A stretch of DNA of 64,000 nucleotides from Porticoccaceae bacterium. GTDB lineage: Bacteria > Pseudomonadota > Gammaproteobacteria > Pseudomonadales > Porticoccaceae. The DNA lies in assembly GCA_018663035.1 (NCBI GenBank), contig JABJEX010000014.1, forward strand, positions 62,001 through 126,000. The letters run 5' to 3'. Shown here in pieces: positions 1-9,434 of the stretch. The notes beneath the pieces are model-generated. The model worked only from the letters and a program-made list of their open reading frames with translations, was not told the origin of the DNA and searched no databases. Positions within the stretch are counted from its first letter, which is position 1. Every line of letters begins with the position of its first letter. The position numbers were made by a program, and so were the translations under genes.

Positions 1-174
1 AAAGGCGATCAACTCTGAAGGACAAACGAAGGTGAAATCTAAAGGGTAAAAGAAAACAACCGCTTTCTTGCCTTTGATGGCTTCGCTGAGGGTAAAACTA
101 TCTACAATTTCGCCGCTTCCGGTTACTGCTGCTGCGGTAAAGTCAGGTGCTGACCGTCCTACTAAAACACCCAT
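1..174 (-). CDS. 2-Cys peroxiredoxin (AhpC/Prx1 family), 3' part cut by window edge
   Basis: Only the first 58 residues are present; the gene runs off the left edge. The visible part begins MGVLVGRSAPDF and carries the peroxidatic-cysteine motif FYPLDFTFVCPSE, with the cysteine at residue 51, which is diagnostic of typical 2-Cys peroxiredoxins that reduce H2O2 and organic peroxides in the cytoplasm. The ATG at 174-172 is preceded by an AAGGAG ribosome-binding site at 186-181. The resolving cysteine and C-terminus cannot be seen, so the exact subfamily (AhpC or Prx1/tryparedoxin-peroxidase-like) is not settled. The neighbour on the same strand is a monothiol glutaredoxin, consistent with a thiol/redox pair. 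Confidence 0.93.
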   Translation of the reverse strand, partial: MGVLVGRSAPDFTAAAVTGSGEIVDSFTLSEAIKGKKAVVFFYPLDFTFVCPSELIAF

Positions 175-367
175 AAAGTGCTCCTTTTAAGTTATAAAAA
201 ATAAAAATTGATGTAAAGGTTAGATTGCGCGCGGATAGTTACACAGAGCCGTGCACCGAGCTAATAAATTGTTTTTATTATCCCGATAGCACCGAGTCTG
301 GCAAAAGTAAATGCACCTGTTAACTGAAGGGCTTAAACATAGACCTAAGCCGAAAACAACTGTAAAA

Positions 368-706
368 CTATTGGTCACCAACCGATGAGTCGTCGCCCAT
401 GGCTTCGTCGATCAGTGGTTTAAGCTCGCCCTTCTCGTGCATCTCTGTGATGATATCGCAGCCACCAATCAGCTCACCATTAACCCATAGTTGAGGAAAG
501 GTCGGCCAATTTCCGTAGGTGGGAAGATTTGATCGAATCTCAGGGTTAGACAGTACATCCACATAAGCGAAACGCTGACCACAACCCATCAATGCCTGAA
601 CAGTGCGCGCAGAGAACCCACATTGAGGCTGATTTGGCGAACCCTTCATATAAAGAAGTACTGGGTTATTTTCCACTTGATCGCGGATAGTTTCCATAAT
701 GTCCAT
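368..706 (-). CDS. grxD: monothiol glutaredoxin, Grx4 family
   Basis: 112-residue CGFS-type glutaredoxin. The motif CGFS lies at residues 29-32 within NQPQCGFSARTVQAL, and the KGSP and GGCD elements that bind glutathione are present. Family members bind a [2Fe-2S] cluster with glutathione, usually partnering BolA proteins, and act in iron-sulfur delivery and iron sensing. The reading frame extends to a TTG at 721, but the ATG at 706-704 has TGAGG about nine bases upstream and gives the usual Grx4 N-terminus (MDIMETIRDQ), so it was chosen. The ibaG (BolA-family) gene at about 44.1 kb is a plausible partner. Confidence 0.95.
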   Translation of the reverse strand: MDIMETIRDQVENNPVLLYMKGSPNQPQCGFSARTVQALMGCGQRFAYVDVLSNPEIRSNLPTYGNWPTFPQLWVNGELIGGCDIITEMHEKGELKPLIDEAMGDDSSVGDQ

Positions 707-850
707 TAAGACTGGCCTCAAAAGATTGATAACGATTTAGGGCGGCAAGTTTACCAATTTCACAGCGCCTCTTATAGGGCTGAGGGTGATTTATTTTGGC
801 TTACGCAGCTCCGTTTTGGGCAGGACTATGAACCTCGCATTATTATTGAA

Positions 851-895
851 TGCAAATGAGAACGATTTGCATTTGCGTTAAAAAATAGCTATAGT
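851..895 (+). promoter_or_regulatory. Fur box overlapping a sigma-70 promoter
   Basis: A perfect inverted repeat, TGCAAAT (851-857) and ATTTGCA (865-871), flanks a 7-base centre; positions 852-870 agree with the 19-base Fur consensus at 12 positions. The right arm overlaps a possible -35 TTGCAT (867-872), followed after 17 bases by -10 TATAGT (890-895). Occupancy by Fur would therefore block RNA polymerase. The promoter points at the porin gene starting at 951 and predicts iron-repressed expression of that gene and the two behind it. The match is by eye; no footprint or matrix score is available. Confidence 0.75.
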
Positions 896-950
896 TCCCG
901 CCTCTTCAGAACATCTATCTGGGTTTTATTAAAGTTAAGGAGCAACACAG

Positions 951-2135
951 ATGAACAAAAAGCTATTGGCGTTGGCCGCCGGCTTATGTCTTACCTCAAC
1001 AGTTCAGGCTGAAACACCCAGTCTTGAACAACTGTGGCAGCTAGTGAAGGATCAACAGGCTGAGATCGAAGCCCTGAAAAGTCAGATTAAAGACAACGAT
1101 ATAAAAACAGAAGCGACAATCAGCGCTGTTGAGCAGTTTACTGTCACTCCCGTAAAGACCAGTAAAACAAAAATCGGTGGGTATGGTGAGGTGCATTACA
1201 ACAACCTTGAGAATGACAATGCAACTGGCACTATAGACGCAGTCGATTTTCATCGCTTTGTGATGTTTACAGGTCATCAATTTACAGACAACATTCGATT
1301 TTTCTCGGAGCTAGAGTTAGAACACAGTATTGCCGGTGAAGGTAAAGCGGGTGAGATCGAGTTGGAGCAAGCCTATATTGAATGGGATGCAACGGAAAAT
1401 CTCTCCGCAAAAGCTGGTCTTTTTCTAATGCCAGTTGGCATCCTAAACGAGACTCACGAGCCTGAAACCTTTTACGGAACCGAACGCAATAATGTTGAAA
1501 AAAATATTATCCCTGCCACCTGGTGGGAAGCTGGAGGCGCGGTTAGTGGCGAACTGCTGCAGGGCTTGAGTTTTGATGTCGCTGCCCATTCCGGGCTCTA
1601 CATAGCGGAGGGGAAGTACAAACCCCGCGATGGTCGTCAGAAAGTTGGCAAGGCAAAAGCTGACAATATGGCATTTACTGGCCGACTGAAATATACCGCT
1701 ATTCCAGGCTTAGAACTGGCGGCATCTGTCCAATATCAGGCTGACGTTCGTCAGGGCGAAGGCGCGTCAATCGATGGTACTCTTTTCGAAACTCATGTTG
1801 CCTGGCAGGCTGACGATTTCCAGTTGCGTGCACTATATGCCCAGTGGGAGTTTGATGAAGTTTTGAATGCTACCAAAGCCGGTGCGAGCGAACAGAATGG
1901 TTTTTACATTGAGCCTTCCTACAGGCTAAGTGAAAATTTTGGTTTATTTGCTCGCTACAGCCATTGGGATAACACCGCGGGGGCTCAGGTAGATTCCAAA
2001 ATTAGTCAGATCGATCTTGGAGTAAATTACTGGCTACACCGCAATGTGGTCTTTAAATTCGATTATCAAAATCAAGATGCACCAAACGGCAATGGTTACG
2101 ACGGAATCAATATGGGCGTCGGCTATTCTTTTTAA
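951..2135 (+). CDS. outer-membrane porin with coiled-coil N-terminus, Fur-controlled
   Basis: 394 residues. Residues 1-20 form a signal peptide ending VQA|ET. Residues about 24-50 are a short heptad-like coiled coil (EQLWQLVKDQQAEIEALKSQ), as in trimeric porins anchored to peptidoglycan or periplasmic partners. From residue 75 on the sequence alternates amphipathic strands (GGYGEVHYNN and similar) and ends in a C-terminal Phe (GVGYSF), the beta-barrel assembly signal. It resembles phosphate-selective-porin-like and other 16-strand porins, but substrate cannot be read from the sequence. The Fur box just upstream and the following FMN-binding and PepSY genes suggest a role in iron or reduced-metal passage; that is inference. 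Confidence 0.8.
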   Translation: MNKKLLALAAGLCLTSTVQAETPSLEQLWQLVKDQQAEIEALKSQIKDNDIKTEATISAVEQFTVTPVKTSKTKIGGYGEVHYNNLENDNATGTIDAVDFHRFVMFTGHQFTDNIRFFSELELEHSIAGEGKAGEIELEQAYIEWDATENLSAKAGLFLMPVGILNETHEPETFYGTERNNVEKNIIPATWWEAGGAVSGELLQGLSFDVAAHSGLYIAEGKYKPRDGRQKVGKAKADNMAFTGRLKYTAIPGLELAASVQYQADVRQGEGASIDGTLFETHVAWQADDFQLRALYAQWEFDEVLNATKAGASEQNGFYIEPSYRLSENFGLFARYSHWDNTAGAQVDSKISQIDLGVNYWLHRNVVFKFDYQNQDAPNGNGYDGINMGVGYSF

Positions 2136-2164
2136 ATCAGCAGCGCAATACAGCATAGGTTTGT

Positions 2165-2716
2165 ATGCATAATTCAAGCTTAAAAGCCCTCTCTATTGTG
2201 GGCGCCCTTTTGATAGCCTCTTTGTTCTCACCCGCTGTGTTGAGCAAAGGGGTTTATCAGTCTGGGCCTGAGTTTATTGCACAGACTTTTGCACCTCAGC
2301 AACCTCAGGCAAAAGCGCTTTGGCTGACTCCAGAGATTCGCCAGAGGGCGGAATCTATTCTCGATCGGCAGGTGCCAGGATTGCGGGTCCGCTATCATAT
2401 TTTGGACAATAAGAGCGCTTGGATCCTTGAAGAGATCGGTAAGGAAATGCCCATTACTATAGGTGTGGTGGTCACAGATCATAAAATTACCGAAGTAAAA
2501 ATCTTAGCTTACCGCGAGAGTCGGGGAGGCGAAGTGCGCTATCCCGCATACACTGCACAGTACCGCGGTGCGTCGCTGCAGAGTAACAATAGGCTAGATC
2601 AGTCTATAGACGGTATCACAGGTGCCACACTTTCTGTTTGGGCAGTAAATAAGGTAGCTGGGCTGGCTTTGTATTATCATAGCCAGGTGGTTGAGCAGGC
2701 TGTTGCCACCAACTGA
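2165..2716 (+). CDS. periplasmic FMN-binding domain protein, flavinylation substrate
   Basis: 183 residues with a signal peptide or N-terminal anchor (residues 7-27, ending AVLSKG). The C-terminal half is an FMN_bind domain: residues 149-155 read DGITGAT, an exact match to the D-x-x-[ST]-G-A-[ST] site where the flavin transferase ApbE attaches FMN through a phosphoester bond, here predicted on Thr155. Such domains (NqrC, RnfG, NosR and many extracytosolic redox proteins) carry electrons outside the membrane. It follows the porin by 29 bases and precedes the PepSY protein by 18, so the three are probably one transcript. No apbE is in the window; it must be elsewhere if the protein is flavinylated. 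Confidence 0.85.
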   Translation: MHNSSLKALSIVGALLIASLFSPAVLSKGVYQSGPEFIAQTFAPQQPQAKALWLTPEIRQRAESILDRQVPGLRVRYHILDNKSAWILEEIGKEMPITIGVVVTDHKITEVKILAYRESRGGEVRYPAYTAQYRGASLQSNNRLDQSIDGITGATLSVWAVNKVAGLALYYHSQVVEQAVATN

Positions 2717-2734
2717 GGCTAACTGAGAAGTACT

Positions 2735-3487
2735 TTGAAAATTACCAAATCGATCGTTTTTAATTTGCGCTGGCACCGCCGTATCGGTCTGTCGCTTTTT
2801 TTTATGGTGATTTTTCTATCCATTAGTGGCTTTGCTCTAAACCATTCACCAGATCTTAAGCTCAGCAAGGTAAAGCTCACCAGTAGCTGGCTGCTGTCCT
2901 GGTATGGCCTGCCCCCAACCAAACAACAGGGTTATAACATTGCCGATAACTGGCTCTATAACAGGGGTACAGATCAACTTTTTTTCAATGATAAGACAGT
3001 TAGTCACTGTCCATCACCCATGCTGGCTGCTGCTGCGACGAAGCAACTAGTAGTGGCGCTCTGCAGCGGCACTTTGGTCATGCTTACACCGGACGGACAA
3101 CTCATTGAATCCTTCAATCAGGTTCAGGGCCTACCTTTAGACAGCCAGAAGGTTGGCAGTGATGATGAGAACATTTATCTGATCACTAGCACTGACACAA
3201 TGCTGCTTAATACCTTTAATCTGAGTCTCAGTAAGATCGAAAACCCTTCTAAATTGGTTATTAACAGCGTAGCAGCTACCAGGGTTCCTCCCGGTTTGAT
3301 AAATGAAGAGAACCAAGAGGGAATTTCTCTAGAAACATTAATCATAGATCTGCACAGTGGTCGTTTTTTTGGTAATGCAGGCGTGATTTTTGTCGATATA
3401 GTGGGCTTGCTCATGTGTATTTTGGCGCTTACAGGCCTCTGGGCTTGGGTTAATCACCAGCGGTTGCGCAAGCAGAAGCGCCTTTAG
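2735..3487 (+). CDS. PepSY-associated transmembrane protein
   Basis: 250 residues starting at a TTG; GAGAAG at 2725-2730 serves as ribosome-binding site and the N-terminus (LRWHRRIGLSLFFMV) matches the family. One membrane helix spans about 18-37 and ends in GFALNH, another spans about 216-240 (VDIVGLLMCILALTGLWAW) after the characteristic DLHSGRFFG. PepSY_TM proteins have been linked to periplasmic reduction, notably of ferric iron or siderophores, and often accompany FMN_bind proteins. The roughly 170-residue extracytoplasmic middle part shows no recognisable domain. With the Fur-box porin and FMN protein, an electron-transfer or ferric-reduction module is the best guess. Confidence 0.75.
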   Translation: MKITKSIVFNLRWHRRIGLSLFFMVIFLSISGFALNHSPDLKLSKVKLTSSWLLSWYGLPPTKQQGYNIADNWLYNRGTDQLFFNDKTVSHCPSPMLAAAATKQLVVALCSGTLVMLTPDGQLIESFNQVQGLPLDSQKVGSDDENIYLITSTDTMLLNTFNLSLSKIENPSKLVINSVAATRVPPGLINEENQEGISLETLIIDLHSGRFFGNAGVIFVDIVGLLMCILALTGLWAWVNHQRLRKQKRL

Positions 3488-3544
3488 CACCTATTGCCAG
3501 CTATAAAGAACCACTATATTATTCTTCGATTGGAAAATAATTAT

Positions 3545-3572
3545 AAAAAAGGCAGCACAGCTGCCTTTTTTT
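3545..3572 (+). terminator. rho-independent terminator after the PepSY gene
   Basis: GGCAGC (3551-3556), loop ACA, GCTGCC (3560-3565), then seven T. A run of six A precedes the stem, so it can act on both strands. It ends the porin/FMN/PepSY transcript 58 bases past the stop codon and separates it from argD. Confidence 0.85.
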
Positions 3573-3582
3573 ATTGTGCTCA

Positions 3583-3606
3583 AATTCGATTTCAAAGGAT
3601 CGAATT
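3583..3606 (+). promoter_or_regulatory. inverted repeat upstream of argD, possible operator
   Basis: Perfect 8-base arms AATTCGAT (3583-3590) and ATCGAATT (3599-3606) with an 8-base spacer, located between the terminator and the argD start at 3628. It does not match the classical enterobacterial ARG box, and no clear -35/-10 pair was found around it. It may be a regulator site for the arginine genes or merely a chance palindrome. Confidence 0.35.
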
Positions 3607-3627
3607 AAAGTTTGGAATAGTAGAGTC

Positions 3628-4806
3628 ATGACAACAGATGCGTTAATGAACACCTACGGAGATAGAGCCGCCACACTGATTAAAGGTGAGGGCGCTTGGC
3701 TCTGGGATGCTAACGGTAATAAATATCTTGATGCACTGTCTGGTATAGCGGTTTGCGGGCTGGGACACTCCCATCCAGCAGTTGCCTCGGCCGTTGCTGA
3801 ACAGGCTGCCAGCCTCACTCATTGCTCAAACTTTTTTGCCATCCCAAATCAAGAGAAGCTAGCTGACAAGTTGCGTGAAATCTCCGGAATGACCAATGTT
3901 TTTTTTGGGAACTCCGGCGCCGAAGCCAACGAAGCAGCCATAAAAATTGCGCGTCTATACGGCCATCAACAAGGGATCTCTCTCCCTACGATTTTAGTCA
4001 TGGACAACGCTTTTCATGGCAGAACTCTGGCAACTCTGACAGCCTCAGGTAGCCGCAAAGTGCAGGCAGGTTTTGAGCCTCTGGTCAGAGGCTTTGCTCG
4101 CGGCCCCTACAATGACATTGCCGCACTACAAACCATCGGCGACAACAATCCTGATATCTGCGCAGTGTTTGTTGAGCCTATTCAGGGCGAGGGTGGTATA
4201 AGAATCGCTGCTGAAAATTATCTTCAGCAGTTGAGAGAGCTCTGTGATCAACGCGGATGGCTGTTAATGCTGGACGAGGTGCAAACCGGCAATGGTCGCA
4301 CTGGAAAGTATTTTTGTTATCAGCACAGTGGCATCCTGCCTGATGTAGTTACCACGTCCAAGGGGCTTGGCAATGGTGTGCCTATAGGCGCCTGTCTCGC
4401 TGCCGGTAAAGCTTATAAACTCATGCGGCCGGGCAATCACGGCTCTACCTTTGGTGGCAATCCGCTTTCCTGTGCGGCCGCTCTAGCCTCCGTAACCACT
4501 ATTGTAGATAGCGGCCTTGATACGCGTGCCACTGAGTTAGGTGATCGCATTATGGCTGGGTTTAAACAGGCACTGGCCGACTGTGGGCATGTAAAGGAAA
4601 TTCGCGGCATGGGATGCATGATTGGTATTGAGTTAAACAGACCCTGCAAATCATTGTTCAAAACAGCGATGGATGCCGGGCTGATTATCAATGTCACTGC
4701 AGATTCAGTCATCCGGCTGTTACCGCCAATGATTATGAGCGATTGCGAAGCAGACCAGCTAGTGGCGATTTTGGCACCACTGATCAAAGATTTTGAACAG
4801 GATTAG
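3628..4806 (+). CDS. argD: acetylornithine aminotransferase
   Basis: 392 residues; class III PLP-dependent aminotransferase converting N-acetylglutamate semialdehyde to N-acetylornithine (and often the succinyl-DAP step of lysine synthesis). The PLP lysine is in TTSKGLGNGVP (Lys245), the cofactor aspartate in LDEVQTGNGRTG (about 216), and the GNSGAEANEAA phosphate-binding loop lies near residue 95. The frame is open back to a TTG at 3574, but the ATG at 3628 gives the normal N-terminus (MTTDALMNTYGDRAATL). argF follows after 3 bases, so the two form an arginine operon. Confidence 0.95.
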   Translation: MTTDALMNTYGDRAATLIKGEGAWLWDANGNKYLDALSGIAVCGLGHSHPAVASAVAEQAASLTHCSNFFAIPNQEKLADKLREISGMTNVFFGNSGAEANEAAIKIARLYGHQQGISLPTILVMDNAFHGRTLATLTASGSRKVQAGFEPLVRGFARGPYNDIAALQTIGDNNPDICAVFVEPIQGEGGIRIAAENYLQQLRELCDQRGWLLMLDEVQTGNGRTGKYFCYQHSGILPDVVTTSKGLGNGVPIGACLAAGKAYKLMRPGNHGSTFGGNPLSCAAALASVTTIVDSGLDTRATELGDRIMAGFKQALADCGHVKEIRGMGCMIGIELNRPCKSLFKTAMDAGLIINVTADSVIRLLPPMIMSDCEADQLVAILAPLIKDFEQD

Positions 4807-4809
4807 AAC

Positions 4810-5724
4810 ATGGCTATAAGACATTTCTTAACTCTAAAAGACCTCAGTACGGCTGAACTCCACCAGGTCATTGAGCTTGCGATGGAGATGAAGGCCGCCA
4901 AGCGCGAGAATCGTCAAGAACCAATTTTTGCCGGTAAAGTGCTGGGCATGATCTTTGAGAAATCTTCCACCAGAACTCGGGTTTCATTTGAGGCCGGCAT
5001 GGCACAGCTCGGTGGCGATGCCTTATTTTTGTCACCCAATGACACCCAGCTCGGGCGCGGCGAGCCAGTGGAAGATTCCGCTCGAGTGATCTCTCGCATG
5101 GTGGATATAGTGATGATCAGAACCTTTGACCACAGTACTGTAGAAACCTTTGCCCAATATTCCAAGGTACCGGTGATCAATGCTCTGACGGATGACTACC
5201 ATCCGTGCCAGCTGCTGGCTGACATTCAGACATTTACCGAACACCGTGGATCGGTCCAAGGAAAAACTGTGGCCTGGATTGGTGACGGCAACAATATGTG
5301 TAACTCTTGGATCAACGCTGCCATGCAGTTTGACTTCAAACTGCATATCGCCTGCCCCGCCGGCTACGAACCCAGCGCTGAATTAGTCGCACAAGCCGGT
5401 GATCATGTGATGGTGACAAATAATCCAGTGATTGCTGCAACAGGTGCCGATCTGGTAACTACTGATGTATTTGCCTCGATGGGACAAGAAGATGAGCAGC
5501 AGGAGCGATTAGAAAAATTCGCAGGCTTTCAGGTCAATCACAAGCTGATGTCTCATGCAGCAGACAACGCGCTATTCATGCATTGCCTGCCCGCACACAG
5601 AGAGGAAGAAGTCTCTACGGAGCTTCTCGAAGACGAAACTATTTCTGTTGTCTGGGATGAAGCAGAAAATCGCTTGCATGCTCAGAAGGCCCTAATGGTA
5701 TTTTTGCTGAAAAACAGCCATTAG
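4810..5724 (+). CDS. argF: ornithine carbamoyltransferase
   Basis: 304 residues, normal length. Catalyses carbamoyl phosphate + ornithine to citrulline in the cytoplasm. Carbamoyl-phosphate loop KSSTRTR at 51-57, DDYHPCQ near 128-134, and the ornithine-binding HCLPAHR near 260 are all intact. It is translated directly after argD and lies 6 bases from the convergent stop of greA, so no room exists for a dedicated terminator. Its carbamoyl phosphate comes from CarAB, encoded nearby on the other strand. Confidence 0.97.
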   Translation: MAIRHFLTLKDLSTAELHQVIELAMEMKAAKRENRQEPIFAGKVLGMIFEKSSTRTRVSFEAGMAQLGGDALFLSPNDTQLGRGEPVEDSARVISRMVDIVMIRTFDHSTVETFAQYSKVPVINALTDDYHPCQLLADIQTFTEHRGSVQGKTVAWIGDGNNMCNSWINAAMQFDFKLHIACPAGYEPSAELVAQAGDHVMVTNNPVIAATGADLVTTDVFASMGQEDEQQERLEKFAGFQVNHKLMSHAADNALFMHCLPAHREEEVSTELLEDETISVVWDEAENRLHAQKALMVFLLKNSH

Positions 5725-5730
5725 GCTGTT

Positions 5731-6210
5731 TTAGGCTGAATAAACCACGTCGTCGATTTCGTACTCAACATCGCCGCCCGGGGTCTTAACAACTACAACG
5801 TCACCGATCTCTTTGCCTATAAGACCACGCGCTATTGGTGACTGATAGGATATTTTACCCTCTTTGACATTGGCTTCATCATCGCCAACGATGCGATAGG
5901 TCACCTGCTGGTCTGTCTCGACGTTGAGAATTGTCACCTTGGAGCCGAAGATAACGCGGTCTCCAGGGGGAATTTTCGAAATATCAATAATCTGAGCCGT
6001 AGAAAGCTTGCCTTCGATATCCTGAATGCGACCCTCGATAAAACCCTGCTGCTCACGGGCCGCATGGTATTCAGCATTCTCTTTTAAGTCACCGTGCTCG
6101 CGAGCCTCAGCGATCGCCTCAATAACCTTGGGGCGATCATGCTTTTTGAGGCTGTCTACCTCTGCGCGAAGGGCTGCTTCACCCTCAACTGTCATTGGAT
6201 TCTTTTGCAT
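5731..6210 (-). CDS. greA: transcription elongation factor GreA
   Basis: 159 residues. GreA enters the secondary channel of stalled RNA polymerase and stimulates cleavage of backtracked RNA. The N-terminal coiled coil (about 1-75) carries the acidic tip [13 protein letters not shown], and the C-terminal FKBP-like globular domain ends in [13 protein letters not shown]. Its ATG (6210-6208) overlaps the carB stop by one base (TAATG), so it is translationally coupled to carB. The order carA-carB-greA is standard in pseudomonads and relatives. Confidence 0.97.
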   Translation of the reverse strand: MQKNPMTVEGEAALRAEVDSLKKHDRPKVIEAIAEAREHGDLKENAEYHAAREQQGFIEGRIQDIEGKLSTAQIIDISKIPPGDRVIFGSKVTILNVETDQQVTYRIVGDDEANVKEGKISYQSPIARGLIGKEIGDVVVVKTPGGDVEYEIDDVVYSA

Positions 6211-9200
6211 TAGCCAATACCTTTGTGCAACGTTTGAAGATTGCGCACTTGGATGTCGCCACCAAACTGTAGTGCTTCACAGACCGCGCTGCCGCCAGCC
6301 ATGGTGGTTGTGTAATAGACCCGGTGCTGTTCAGCACTGGATCTGATAGTTGAGGAATCAGATATGGCCTGTCGTCCCTCGGTGGTATTAATGATCAGGT
6401 TAATCTTATCACTCTTGATCATATCCACAATGTGAGGACGCCCCTCTTTCACCTTGTTAACCAGCTGTACTTTGATTCCAGCCTCTTCGATTATCGCGCC
6501 TGTCCCCGAAGTCGCCACCAACTTAAAGCCAAGGTCGCTAAGCTTACTCGCCAACGCTGGCAGCTGGGCCTTATCACGTTCGCGCACACTGATAAATGCA
6601 GTGCCCTTCGAAGGGATCTCGTCGCTGGCTCCCAACTCTGCTTTGCCATAGGCTTCGGCAAAGGTCTCACCCACACCCATTACCTCGCCCGTCGACTTCA
6701 TCTCTGGCCCAAGAATCGGGTCTATGCCTGGGAATTTGTTGAATGGGAAGACCGCTTCTTTCACACTGAAGTAAGGCGGAATAATTTCGTCTGTAAAGCC
6801 CTGAGACTCAAGCGTCTGGCCCACCATACAGCGCGCGGCTATTTTTGCCAAACTGCTGCCGATACATTTGGACACAAAAGGCACTGTTCTAGAGGCGCGA
6901 GGGTTAACCTCGATAACATAGATCTTGCCGTCCTGAAGAGCCAGCTGGACATTCATCAGTCCACGTACCCCTAGCTCGCGAGCCATCTTTTTGCAGATTT
7001 CGCGCATCTCATCCTGAATTTCTTCGCTGAGACTATAGGGAGGCAGTGAACAGGCGCTGTCACCGGAGTGGATGCCGGCCTGTTCAATATGCTGCATGAT
7101 GGCACCAATCACCACCTGATCGCCATCACTTACCGCATCGACATCCATCTCGATGGCGTTGGGTAGGAAGAAGTCTAGCAGCACGGGAGAATCTTCTGAG
7201 ACCTCTACAGCTGTTTGCATATAGTGGCGCAGCTCGTCTTCTTTGTAGACAATTTCCATAGCACGGCCACCCAGAACATAGGAGGGCCGCACAACCAATG
7301 GATAACCAATTTGCCGAGCTAGCACAACAGCATCTTCGGCACTACGAGCCGTGCTGTTCGAAGGCTGCAGAAGACCGAGCTTTTCAATCATTTGCTGGAA
7401 ACGCTCGCGGTCTTCGGCTCTATCGATGGCATCTGGGGTAGTACCTATAATAGGTACACCATGAGCTTCGAGGGCGCGCGCCAATTTGAGTGGCGTTTGG
7501 CCACCAAACTGTACAATGACACCTTTGGGCTTTTCTACACGAACAATTTCTAAAACATCTTCTAGGGTCACTGGTTCAAAGAACAGTCTGTCAGAAGTGT
7601 CATAGTCTGTGGATACTGTCTCCGGGTTACAGTTGACCATAATGGTTTCGTAACCGTCTTCGCGCATAGCCAGAGCCGCATGCACACAGCAGTAGTCAAA
7701 TTCGATACCCTGACCAATTCGGTTGGGACCGCCTCCCAGAACAAGAATCTTATCTTTGTTACTGGGGCGCGCCTCGCACTCATCTTCATAGGTCGAATAC
7801 ATATAGGCCGTTTCTGTGCTGAACTCTGCTGCACAGGTATCCACTCGTTTGTAAACTGGATGCAGCTCATACTTATAGCGCAGTGTGCGAACATCGGCTT
7901 CAGCACAGCCAAGAATATCGGCAATACGACGATCGGCAAAACCTTTGCGCTTAAGGCGATACAGAGACTGCTTATCCAAGTCGGATAATTGAGTACCAAC
8001 CAGACGTTGCTCATCTTTAATAAGATCTTGGATCTGTATCAGGAACCAGGGATCAATTTTGGTAATAGCGAACATCTCTTCGAGGCTAATCCCTTGGCGG
8101 AAACCATCGGCTAGATACCAAATGCGATCTGGGCCAGCCTCGGCTAGCTCATTGCGAAGGATGGCTGAGGAAGTCGCGTCATTCAGGTCTAGCTGCGGAT
8201 CAAAGCCAGCGACCCCCACCTCTAGGCCTCGCAATGCCTTTTGCATGGATTCTTGGAAAGTTCGACCAATGGCCATCACCTCACCCACGGATTTCATCTG
8301 GGTGGTTAACTTGGCATCGGCCTGATTGAATTTCTCAAACGCAAAACGCGGAATCTTGGTCACTACATAGTCAATACTTGGCTCGAATGATGCAGGCGTG
8401 GCGCCACTAGTGATTTCATTTTGCAGCTCATCTAAGGTGTAGCCCACTGCAAGCTTAGCCGCGACCTTGGCAATTGGGAATCCAGTTGCTTTGGATGCCA
8501 GTGCTGAAGAGCGAGAAACTCGCGGGTTCATCTCAATAACGATCAGCCGACCATCTTCAGGATTGACAGCAAACTGTACATTGGATCCACCAGTTTCGAC
8601 ACCGATCTCACGCAACACCTTAATCGAGGCGTTGCGCATGATTTGATATTCTTTGTCAGTCAAAGTCTGGGCGGGCGCCACAGTAATAGAGTCACCTGTA
8701 TGTATGCCCATAGGGTCGAGATTTTCAATCGAACAGACAATGATGCAGTTATCATTGCGGTCTCGCACCACTTCCATTTCAAACTCTTTCCACCCAATCA
8801 GAGACTCGTCAATTAACAGCTCACTGGTGGGAGAAAGGTCCAGACCGCGTCGGCAAATTTCTTCAAACTCTTCGCGATTATAAGCGATACCGCCACCGGA
8901 ACCGCCCATGGTAAATGAGGGGCGAATGATGCAGGGGAAACCAAAGCGGTCGGCGACCTGGTAGGCCTCCTCCAAACTATGGGCGATACCTGAGTTGGGC
9001 GTATCCAAATCGATGGCCTTCATGGCCTTGTCAAAGCGCTCTCGGTCTTCGGCTTTATCAATGGCATCTGCATTGGCACCAATCATCTCAACGCCAAATT
9101 TATCCAAAACACCATGCTTGGCTAAATCCAGTGCGCAGTTAAGCGCGGTTTGACCGCCCATAGTAGGCAATAGAGCATCTGGACGTTCGTCTTCAATAAT

Positions 9201-9428
9201 TTTCGCAACGGTTCGCCACTCTACGGGTTCTATGTAGGTGGCATCGGCCATGGCCGGGTCAGTCATAATGGTGGCGGGATTAGAGTTGACCAAAATAACC
9301 CTAAAACCCTCTTCGCGCAAAGCCTTACAGGCCTGTGCTCCGGAGTAATCAAACTCACAGGCCTGACCAATAATAATAGGCCCCGCCCCAAGGATAAGAA
9401 TACTTTTTATATCAGTTCTTTTTGGCAT
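6210..9428 (-). CDS. carB: carbamoyl-phosphate synthase large subunit
   Basis: 1072 residues, matching the E. coli enzyme. It makes carbamoyl phosphate from bicarbonate, two ATP and ammonia delivered by CarA, supplying arginine and pyrimidine synthesis. Two homologous ATP-grasp halves are evident, each beginning with a nucleotide-binding start ([21 protein letters not shown] near residue 10 and [21 protein letters not shown] near residue 560), followed by the C-terminal allosteric MGS-like domain (from about 940). It starts 6 bases after the carA stop and is followed by overlapping greA. Confidence 0.98.
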   Translation of the reverse strand: MPKRTDIKSILILGAGPIIIGQACEFDYSGAQACKALREEGFRVILVNSNPATIMTDPAMADATYIEPVEWRTVAKIIEDERPDALLPTMGGQTALNCALDLAKHGVLDKFGVEMIGANADAIDKAEDRERFDKAMKAIDLDTPNSGIAHSLEEAYQVADRFGFPCIIRPSFTMGGSGGGIAYNREEFEEICRRGLDLSPTSELLIDESLIGWKEFEMEVVRDRNDNCIIVCSIENLDPMGIHTGDSITVAPAQTLTDKEYQIMRNASIKVLREIGVETGGSNVQFAVNPEDGRLIVIEMNPRVSRSSALASKATGFPIAKVAAKLAVGYTLDELQNEITSGATPASFEPSIDYVVTKIPRFAFEKFNQADAKLTTQMKSVGEVMAIGRTFQESMQKALRGLEVGVAGFDPQLDLNDATSSAILRNELAEAGPDRIWYLADGFRQGISLEEMFAITKIDPWFLIQIQDLIKDEQRLVGTQLSDLDKQSLYRLKRKGFADRRIADILGCAEADVRTLRYKYELHPVYKRVDTCAAEFSTETAYMYSTYEDECEARPSNKDKILVLGGGPNRIGQGIEFDYCCVHAALAMREDGYETIMVNCNPETVSTDYDTSDRLFFEPVTLEDVLEIVRVEKPKGVIVQFGGQTPLKLARALEAHGVPIIGTTPDAIDRAEDRERFQQMIEKLGLLQPSNSTARSAEDAVVLARQIGYPLVVRPSYVLGGRAMEIVYKEDELRHYMQTAVEVSEDSPVLLDFFLPNAIEMDVDAVSDGDQVVIGAIMQHIEQAGIHSGDSACSLPPYSLSEEIQDEMREICKKMARELGVRGLMNVQLALQDGKIYVIEVNPRASRTVPFVSKCIGSSLAKIAARCMVGQTLESQGFTDEIIPPYFSVKEAVFPFNKFPGIDPILGPEMKSTGEVMGVGETFAEAYGKAELGASDEIPSKGTAFISVRERDKAQLPALASKLSDLGFKLVATSGTGAIIEEAGIKVQLVNKVKEGRPHIVDMIKSDKINLIINTTEGRQAISDSSTIRSSAEQHRVYYTTTMAGGSAVCEALQFGGDIQVRNLQTLHKGIG

Positions 9429-9434
9429 AGAGGA

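Noticed and set aside
6432..6974. 180-residue open frame opposite carB
   Set aside because: Lies wholly inside carB on the other strand, shows no family motifs and has no ribosome site.
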